The notes below the pieces were generated by a model, which searched no databases, was not told the origin of the DNA, and was given only the letters and a program-made list of their open reading frames with translations. A program made the position numbers and the translations under genes. A stretch of 11,617 bases of DNA from Prevotella sp. UBA3208 (GTDB taxonomy: Bacteria > Bacteroidota > Bacteroidia > Bacteroidales > Bacteroidaceae). Shown here one piece after another: positions 7,139-11,617 of this stretch. The DNA is taken from positions 1 through 11,617 of the forward strand of contig DEWO01000146.1 in assembly GCA_002363695.1 (NCBI GenBank), read 5' to 3'. Numbering within the stretch: the first letter of the stretch is position 1; each line of letters starts with the position of its first letter.

Positions 7139-7168
7139 CAAAGGTACGAAATAATTATCAATTATCAA
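7139..7168 (-). promoter_or_regulatory. Bacteroidota-type promoter facing the S8 protease-xseAB unit
   Basis: On the minus strand TTG (7166-7168) is followed after exactly 19 nt by TACCTTTG (7139-7146). Only five bases (GCCCC) separate the box from the ATG at 7131-7133, so transcription would start within a few bases of the start codon. It shares its -33 with the opposite promoter in the palindrome CAATTG (7166-7171). Confidence 0.7.
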
Positions 7169-7182
7169 TTGTCAATTATCAA
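7155..7182. repeat. Four tandem 7-bp repeats inside the divergent promoter
   Basis: TTATCAA (7155-7161), TTATCAA (7162-7168), TTGTCAA (7169-7175) and TTATCAA (7176-7182) form a heptamer array followed by a T-run. The single A-to-G difference in copy 3 creates the rightward -33 TTG and completes the central CAATTG palindrome. Confidence 0.85.
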
Positions 7183-7198
7183 TTTTTTTGTACCTTTG
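7169..7198 (+). promoter_or_regulatory. Bacteroidota-type promoter for the MATE operon
   Basis: TTG (7169-7171), then 19 nt, then TACCTTTG (7191-7198), the mirror image of the leftward promoter in both sequence and spacing. The leader to the ATG at 7225 would be about 23 nt and would include a 4-codon in-frame mini-ORF at 7207-7221. Confidence 0.8.
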
Positions 7199-7224
7199 CA
7201 CCCAAAATGAGCAAAAAATAACTT

Positions 7225-8574
7225 ATGGACAATAAGCAATCGGCATTGGAGCTGGGTCAGAAACCCGTTGGAGGACTGTTGGTGCAGTATGCCTTGCCAG
7301 CCATTGTGGCAATGACGGCCAGCAGTCTGTATAACATCATCGACCGTGCGTTTATTGGCCAGATGGTGGGTCCTGAGGCCATTGCCGGCTTGGGTATCAC
7401 GTTCCCGTTTATGAACCTCTCGGGTGCCTTTGGTGCGGCTGTAGGTGTGGGTGCGTCGACCTGTATCAGTGTCAAACTGGGGCAGCGCGACTACAAGACA
7501 GCCGAGCATCTGCTGGGCAATACGGTGACGCTGAACCTGATTATCGGCTTTCTGTTTATGGTGGTTTGCCTGATATTTCTGGACCCCATCCTGCGTTTCT
7601 TTGGTGCCAGCGATGTGACACTGCCCTATGCCCGCGAGTTTATGACGGTCATCCTGTTGGGCAACATGGTGACGCATATGTACTTCGGCATGAATGCCGT
7701 CCTGCGAGCTGCTGGCAAACCCCGTCACGCCATGTATGCCACGCTTTTCACCGTGGCCTGCAACATCGTGTTGGTCATCTTGTTTGTCTGGTGGTTCCGA
7801 TGGGGAATCCGTGGAGCCGCTTTGGCTACCATTACCAGCCAGACTCTGGCGCTGTGTTGGCAGATGCGGGTGTTCTCGGACAAGAAGGAACTGCTGCACC
7901 TGAAACGGGGCATCTACCGTCTGCAGGGCAATCTGGTGCATAACATCATAGCCATAGGCATCTCCCCGTTCCTGATGAATGTGACGGCGTGCATCATCGT
8001 TATTTTCATGAACAATCAGTTTGTGCACTACGGCGGCGATATGGCTGTCGGTGCCTATTCCATAGCCAACTCGGTAGCCATGGTGTTCTTTATGTTCGTC
8101 ATGGGTATGAACCAGGGTATGCAGCCTATCGTAGGCTATAACTATGGTGCCGAGCGATACGACCGTATGTTCCGCTGTCTCTGGCTGACCATCGGGGCTG
8201 CAACCACGATACTCCTGGTGGGATGGGCATTGTCCATGCTGTTTCCGCGAGAGATAGCCCGCATCTTCACTACCGATGAGACCCTGCTCGGCCTCTCGGC
8301 TCGCGGCATCCATGTGGTGATGATGGTGTTCTTTGTCGTGGGTTCGCAGGCGGTCATCACTAATTTCTTCCAGTGTATCGGCAAGGTGAAGATTTCCATC
8401 TTCCTGTCCTTGACGCGACAGCTGTTCATGCTGTTGCCGCTGGCCTATGTGCTGCCTATGTTCTGGGAACTTGACGGTGTGTGGTACGCTATGCCTGTCA
8501 GCGACTTCGCTTCTTTTACGATGACGCTGCCCCTGCTGTTTTGGTATATGAAACGACTAAAAGGTAAACAATGA
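7225..8574 (+). CDS. MATE family multidrug/cation efflux transporter
   Basis: MATE proteins export drugs, dyes or metabolites across the inner membrane in exchange for Na+ or H+. The 449-residue product has the family length and about 12 hydrophobic helices in two six-helix halves. The first half spans about 17-212 and the second about 240-440. Marks of the MepA/NorM-like branch are the N-terminal VGGLLVQYALPAIVAMTASS segment (10-29), the IIDRAFIG stretch near residue 35-42 and, in the second half, MGMNQGMQPIVGYNYGA. The substrate cannot be read from the sequence. It leads a rightward chain: its TGA overlaps the next ATG in ATGA. Expression probably starts at the symmetrical promoter 7169-7198. 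Confidence 0.94.
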   Translation: MDNKQSALELGQKPVGGLLVQYALPAIVAMTASSLYNIIDRAFIGQMVGPEAIAGLGITFPFMNLSGAFGAAVGVGASTCISVKLGQRDYKTAEHLLGNTVTLNLIIGFLFMVVCLIFLDPILRFFGASDVTLPYAREFMTVILLGNMVTHMYFGMNAVLRAAGKPRHAMYATLFTVACNIVLVILFVWWFRWGIRGAALATITSQTLALCWQMRVFSDKKELLHLKRGIYRLQGNLVHNIIAIGISPFLMNVTACIIVIFMNNQFVHYGGDMAVGAYSIANSVAMVFFMFVMGMNQGMQPIVGYNYGAERYDRMFRCLWLTIGAATTILLVGWALSMLFPREIARIFTTDETLLGLSARGIHVVMMVFFVVGSQAVITNFFQCIGKVKISIFLSLTRQLFMLLPLAYVLPMFWELDGVWYAMPVSDFASFTMTLPLLFWYMKRLKGKQ

Positions 8575-9191
8575 ATAAGCATATCATTATCTGTATAGGT
8601 CGCCAGCTGGGCTCTGGCGGACATGATATAGCCCGTATGCTGGCACTCGACTTCGGTGCCAAATACTATGACCGGGAACTGCTCAACCTGGCAGCCAAGG
8701 AGAGTGGATTCTCCGAGAAGTTCTTTGAGCAGAATGACGAGCAGCGGGGCCTGTTCCGTTCGCTGTTCAACTTGCATTCCTCACACGTGTCAGACAACAG
8801 CCTCTACCAGAACAACTTCTCGCAGGAGTCGCTGTTCAAGTTTCAGAGCGATGCCATCTTGAAGGCTGCCGATGAAGACTCGTGCGTCTTTGTGGGACGC
8901 TGTGCCGACTATGTGCTGCGTGAACGGAAGGATGTCGTCAGTGTGTTTGTCACGGCCTCGATGGATTTCCGCATTCAGCAGATTATGGCTAAGCAGGAAC
9001 TGGACCGTCCGCAGGCCCGTAAGTTCATCGAGCAGCGCGAGGCCAAGCGTGCCGCCTACTATAACTACTATACCGGCAAGAAGTGGGGCGCTGCCGAGTC
9101 GTACGACCTTTGCATTGACACCTCCGTCCTCGGCCTCCAGGCAACAGAGAAGCTGATTGCCGACTTCATCTGCAAGCGTTTTGAACTATGA
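8571..9191 (+). CDS. Cytidylate kinase-like family protein
   Basis: The 206-residue product matches the Cytidylate_kin2 type of P-loop protein common in anaerobes and Bacteroidota. It opens with IIICIGRQLGSGG (5-17), a glycine-rich nucleotide loop. As usual for this family, the loop has the form GRxxGSGG and lacks the classical Walker A lysine. It continues with YYDRELL (32-38), like the YDREL motif of the family, then VFVGRCADYVLRER (106-119), and an Arg/Lys-rich segment around 143-160 that may be the lid. Members are assumed to phosphorylate CMP or a related nucleotide, but few have been tested, so the substrate is inferred. It overlaps its neighbours by ATGA on both sides, so it is translationally chained between the MATE transporter and the outer-membrane protein. 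Confidence 0.88.
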   Translation: MNKHIIICIGRQLGSGGHDIARMLALDFGAKYYDRELLNLAAKESGFSEKFFEQNDEQRGLFRSLFNLHSSHVSDNSLYQNNFSQESLFKFQSDAILKAADEDSCVFVGRCADYVLRERKDVVSVFVTASMDFRIQQIMAKQELDRPQARKFIEQREAKRAAYYNYYTGKKWGAAESYDLCIDTSVLGLQATEKLIADFICKRFEL

Positions 9192-10255
9192 AGACGAACT
9201 GCAGGCACATCCTTTTGCTCCTTCTGGTGCTGGCCGGACTTCCTACGGGGACATGGGCTGACACGACCTACGTCCACCGTCTGGAGGCCGACGTGGTGCC
9301 CAGCGGCGTTATACAAAACAACAACTACCTGCGTGGTGACAACCCGCAGGGTGAGAACATCAATACATCTACCACATTGCGTTTGAAGTACACCTTGCAA
9401 CAAGCGGGTAATCCCTCGGCCATCGGAGCCTATGCCGGCTTTGGCGTGGGAACCATTCTGACCAGCAGCCAGCTCGGAACGCCAGTCCTGGCTTACATCG
9501 TTCAGGGAGCCCCCATCATCAACTTCTCGCGTCATGTGTCGCTCAACTACGAGCTGAACTTAGGTATCGCAGCAGGATGGAAAGCTTACGAGTCCATTAT
9601 CAACGAGACCAATCATGTGGTGGGTTCGCGTGTCATGTCCTACATCGGGGCTGACGTCTTCTTCCGCTTCATGCTGGGGCGCCACTGGGACCTGAACGTG
9701 GGCTATGGCTATGCGCACTCGTCGAATGCCAACCTGCGTATGCCTAACGAGGGTTTCAACACCATGGGAGGGCGTATGTCGGTAGCCTACTACTTCAATC
9801 GTCGTGAAGACATCTCGCGGGCTTCGCTCTTTACGGCAGAGCCCGTCAGCCAGGGGCACCACTGGGCCTGGGACATCGTGGCCTATGGCGGATGGAAGAA
9901 GCGAAGTCTGGGAAATCCTACTACCTATACCGTAGCAGGGCTGTCCGTCAGTCCGACCTATAGGCTGAACAGTGCCTTCGCCCTGGGTCCGTCGCTGGAT
10001 GGTGTCTATGACGACAGCGTCAGCCCTAAGATGTCGCTGGGCTTACAGGCCCGTGCCGAGCTGACCATGCCCGTGTTCCGTGCCAGTGCGGGTGTGGGAC
10101 GCTATGTGGTGGGCGGACTGAATTGCTTCTACGAAACGCTGGCCATGAAGATTGACCTCACGCGACATTTCTTCCTGAACATCGGCTACTGCCTATACAA
10201 CTATAATTATACGAACAATCTGATGTTGGGCATCGGAGTAAGACTTGGAACATGA
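9188..10255 (+). CDS. PagL-like outer-membrane protein (acyloxyacyl hydrolase / lipid A 3-O-deacylase family)
   Basis: The 355-residue product has a signal peptide (1-24, cleavage after WA) and many amphipathic strands ending in MLGIGVRLGT, so it should be an outer-membrane beta-barrel. The segment YGYAHSSNANLRMPNEGFNTMGG (173-195, split around His177-Ser178-Ser179-Asn180) resembles the H-x-S-N...P-N-x-G active-site pattern of PagL. PagL removes the 3-O-acyl chain from lipid A at the cell surface. The upstream INETNHVVGSR stretch (138-148) also fits this group. The third catalytic residue, a Glu 14 positions after the His in PagL as I recall it, is here Asn191; Glu188 is close by. The protein is about twice PagL's length: the second half (about 225-355) adds further strands. 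Enzyme activity is therefore uncertain. It is linked by ATGA overlaps to the kinase before it and the phosphoesterase after it. Confidence 0.72.
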   Translation: MKTNCRHILLLLLVLAGLPTGTWADTTYVHRLEADVVPSGVIQNNNYLRGDNPQGENINTSTTLRLKYTLQQAGNPSAIGAYAGFGVGTILTSSQLGTPVLAYIVQGAPIINFSRHVSLNYELNLGIAAGWKAYESIINETNHVVGSRVMSYIGADVFFRFMLGRHWDLNVGYGYAHSSNANLRMPNEGFNTMGGRMSVAYYFNRREDISRASLFTAEPVSQGHHWAWDIVAYGGWKKRSLGNPTTYTVAGLSVSPTYRLNSAFALGPSLDGVYDDSVSPKMSLGLQARAELTMPVFRASAGVGRYVVGGLNCFYETLAMKIDLTRHFFLNIGYCLYNYNYTNNLMLGIGVRLGT

Positions 10256-10743
10256 AAAAGATAGGAATCATCAGTGACACCCATTCGTACTGGGACCCCA
10301 AGTACCTGCACTACTTTGAACCATGCGACGAGATATGGCACGCCGGCGACATCGGTTCGTTGGAGGTGGCCGAGAAGCTGGCGGAGTTCCGTCCTCTGCG
10401 TGCCGTCTGCGGCAACTGCGACGGTGGCGACCTGCGGCTGATGTATCCAGAGATACTGCGCTGGAAGTGTGAGGACGTGGAAGTGCTGATGAAACACATC
10501 GGCGGCTATCCCGGCAACTACGACTACTCGATTCGCGGACAACTCTATGCCTCACCGCCCCAACTCTTCATTGCCGGACACTCGCATATATTGAAGGTGA
10601 AGTTCGACAAGACGCTGAACCTGCTGCACATCAACCCTGGTGCCGCTGGACTGCAGGGGTGGCACAAGGAACGAACGCTTATAAGACTGACTATTGAGGG
10701 CAATAAATTCACTGATTGCGAAGTTATAACATTAGGGAGATAA
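10252..10743 (+). CDS. Calcineurin-type metallophosphoesterase, YfcE/MJ0936 family
   Basis: The 163-residue product shows the full metal-binding set of small YfcE-type phosphodiesterases. These are Asp9-x-His11 (SDTH), Asp33 (HAGDIG), Asn55 in GNCD (54-57), His82 (KHIGGYPG) and His110-x-His112 (AGHSH), followed by HINPGAAG near 125-132. Such enzymes bind two divalent metals, often Mn, and cleave phosphodiester bonds in small model substrates. The natural substrate is usually unknown. It is cytoplasmic with no signal peptide. The ATG overlaps the stop of the PagL-like gene (ATGA), making it the last gene of the tightly overlapping chain. An 18-bp A/T-rich gap then separates it from the small membrane gene. 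Confidence 0.93.
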   Translation: MKKIGIISDTHSYWDPKYLHYFEPCDEIWHAGDIGSLEVAEKLAEFRPLRAVCGNCDGGDLRLMYPEILRWKCEDVEVLMKHIGGYPGNYDYSIRGQLYASPPQLFIAGHSHILKVKFDKTLNLLHINPGAAGLQGWHKERTLIRLTIEGNKFTDCEVITLGR

Positions 10744-10761
10744 ATACAACAAAATAGAATT

Positions 10762-10947
10762 ATGACAAGAGATAAACTTTTCGCTTTTTTGGCAAAGGCC
10801 GCAGGGATGGTCGTGCTTGCCGCTATCGTTGATATTGTGTTTCAATATTTTACGAAACCAGAAATCAACTTTTATAGAACGGCTATTTTTGCCCTCGTGT
10901 TTGGACTTGGCAACTTTATTTATGATTGGAAGAAGAAAAAGAAATAA
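10762..10947 (+). CDS. Small two-helix membrane protein of unknown function
   Basis: The 61-residue product has a charged start (MTRDKLFAF), a hydrophobic helix at about 12-30 (AKAAGMVVLAAIVDIVFQYF region) and a short polar loop (TKPEINFYR). A second hydrophobic helix at about 40-53 (TAIFALVFGLGNFIY) leads to a Lys-only tail (WKKKKK). This predicts an inner-membrane hairpin with both ends in the cytoplasm. I do not recognise the family. Coding is supported by a clean frame between neighbours (18 bp after the phosphoesterase, 11 bp before rfbB), the same direction, and sensible amphipathic composition. The base composition is A/T-richer than the genes around it. Confidence 0.7.
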   Translation: MTRDKLFAFLAKAAGMVVLAAIVDIVFQYFTKPEINFYRTAIFALVFGLGNFIYDWKKKKK

Positions 10948-10958
10948 TATTTAGAAAT

Positions 10959-11617
10959 ATGAAACGTACCGTTGTCATTACTGGTGGCGCAGGCTTCATA
11001 GGAAGTCATGTGGTGCGCCTGTTTGTGAACAAGTATCCCGATTACCATATCATCAATCTGGACAAGTTGACCTACGCCGGCAATCTGGCTAACCTGAAGG
11101 ATATCGAGCAGAAACCCAACTACGAGTTTGTGAAGATGGACATCTGCGACTTCGATGCTTTCTACAAGCTCATGCTGGACAAACATGTGGACGGCATCAT
11201 TCATCTGGCTGCCGAGAGTCATGTGGACCGTAGCATCAAAGACCCCTTTACCTTTGCCCAGACCAACGTGATGGGTACGCTCTCGTTGCTGCAGGCTGCC
11301 AAACTCTATTGGGAAAGCCTGCCTGAGAAGTATGAGGGCAAGCGATTCTACCACATCTCTACCGACGAGGTGTATGGTGCCTTGGAACTGACTCATCCCG
11401 ACGGCATCGAGCCGCCGTTCACCACGACAGCCAGCAGTGCTGAGCACCATCTGGCCTACGGCGACAAGTTCTTCTTAGAGACCACGAAGTACAATCCCCA
11501 CTCGCCCTACAGTGCCTCGAAGGCATCGAGCGACCACTTCGTCCGCGCTTTCCACGACACCTACGGAATGCCTGTCGTCGTGACCAATTGCTCGAACAAC
11601 TACGGCCCCTATCAGTT
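10959..11617 (+). CDS. rfbB: dTDP-glucose 4,6-dehydratase RfbB/RmlB (5' part, cut by right window edge)
   Basis: RmlB converts dTDP-glucose to dTDP-4-keto-6-deoxyglucose with tightly bound NAD, the second step of dTDP-rhamnose synthesis. The window holds 219 codons, open to the right edge, out of a usual 350-380. Seen are the NAD-binding GGAGFIGS (9-16), the LDKLTYAGNL segment (34-43), LAAESHVDRSI (83-93), the catalytic Ser/Thr-Asp-Glu triplet STDEVYG (134-140) and the YSASK motif with Tyr184 and Lys188. It ends at NNYGPYQ (213-219), the conserved substrate-side loop. The SSAEHHLAYGDKFFLETTKY insertion (159-178) is of the kind I associate with Bacteroidales homologues. The start at 10959 is 11 bp past the small membrane gene, with only an A-rich leader and no strong Shine-Dalgarno. 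Other dTDP-rhamnose or polysaccharide genes are expected to the right. Confidence 0.95.
   Translation, partial: MKRTVVITGGAGFIGSHVVRLFVNKYPDYHIINLDKLTYAGNLANLKDIEQKPNYEFVKMDICDFDAFYKLMLDKHVDGIIHLAAESHVDRSIKDPFTFAQTNVMGTLSLLQAAKLYWESLPEKYEGKRFYHISTDEVYGALELTHPDGIEPPFTTTASSAEHHLAYGDKFFLETTKYNPHSPYSASKASSDHFVRAFHDTYGMPVVVTNCSNNYGPYQ

Noticed and set aside
7165..8313. Long minus-strand ORF of 382 codons opposite the MATE gene
   Set aside because: It mirrors the MATE coding strand, is rich in His/Gln/Arg with no domain pattern, and the plus-strand product is a clear 12-helix transporter.
10920..11450. 176-codon minus-strand ORF opposite rfbB
   Set aside because: The plus strand encodes an unmistakable dTDP-glucose 4,6-dehydratase; the other strand is a shadow.

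Overview
The window looks like chromosome from a member of the Bacteroidota, most likely order Bacteroidales and close to Prevotella. The signs are promoters of the Bacteroidota type (TTG, about 19-20 nt, TAnnTTTG) in front of several genes, weak or absent Shine-Dalgarno sequences, outer-membrane beta-barrel proteins with short signal peptides, and protein sequences that read like Bacteroidales versions of IlvE, TrmB, XseA and RmlB. This placement is from reading only; no search was run.

Layout, left to right. Positions 1-458 hold no convincing gene. They contain a 23-bp tandem repeat array cut by the left edge, a stretch rich in hairpins, and a strong terminator for the next gene. A leftward gene for an Rpn/PD-(D/E)XK nuclease-transposase family protein (459-1319) follows, with its own promoter. 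A 210-bp gap with three inverted repeats leads to a leftward ilvE-trmB pair (3353 down to 1530) for branched-chain amino-acid transamination and tRNA m7G46 methylation. A rightward outer-membrane barrel gene (3500-4234) diverges from ilvE. It converges on a tightly packed leftward unit, S8 subtilisin-like protease - xseA - xseB (7133 down to 4251), which carries both subunits of exonuclease VII.

From 7139 to 7198 lies a symmetrical divergent promoter: two copies of TTG-N19-TACCTTTG whose -33 elements join back to back as CAATTG. Rightward from it runs a chain of four genes with 4-bp ATGA overlaps: a MATE transporter, a cytidylate-kinase-like protein, a PagL-like (lipid A 3-O-deacylase type) outer-membrane protein and a YfcE-type metallophosphoesterase. 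A 61-residue two-helix membrane protein and the start of rfbB (dTDP-glucose 4,6-dehydratase, cut by the right edge) follow closely in the same direction, so the right end probably enters a dTDP-sugar or surface-polysaccharide locus.

The genes are mostly ordinary housekeeping or envelope functions. The items most worth a second look are the mirror-image promoter with a nearly leaderless protease mRNA, the Rpn gene with an in-frame 12-bp repeat and possible internal starts, the tandem-repeat and hairpin region at the left edge, and the translationally chained MATE-kinase-PagL-phosphoesterase operon.
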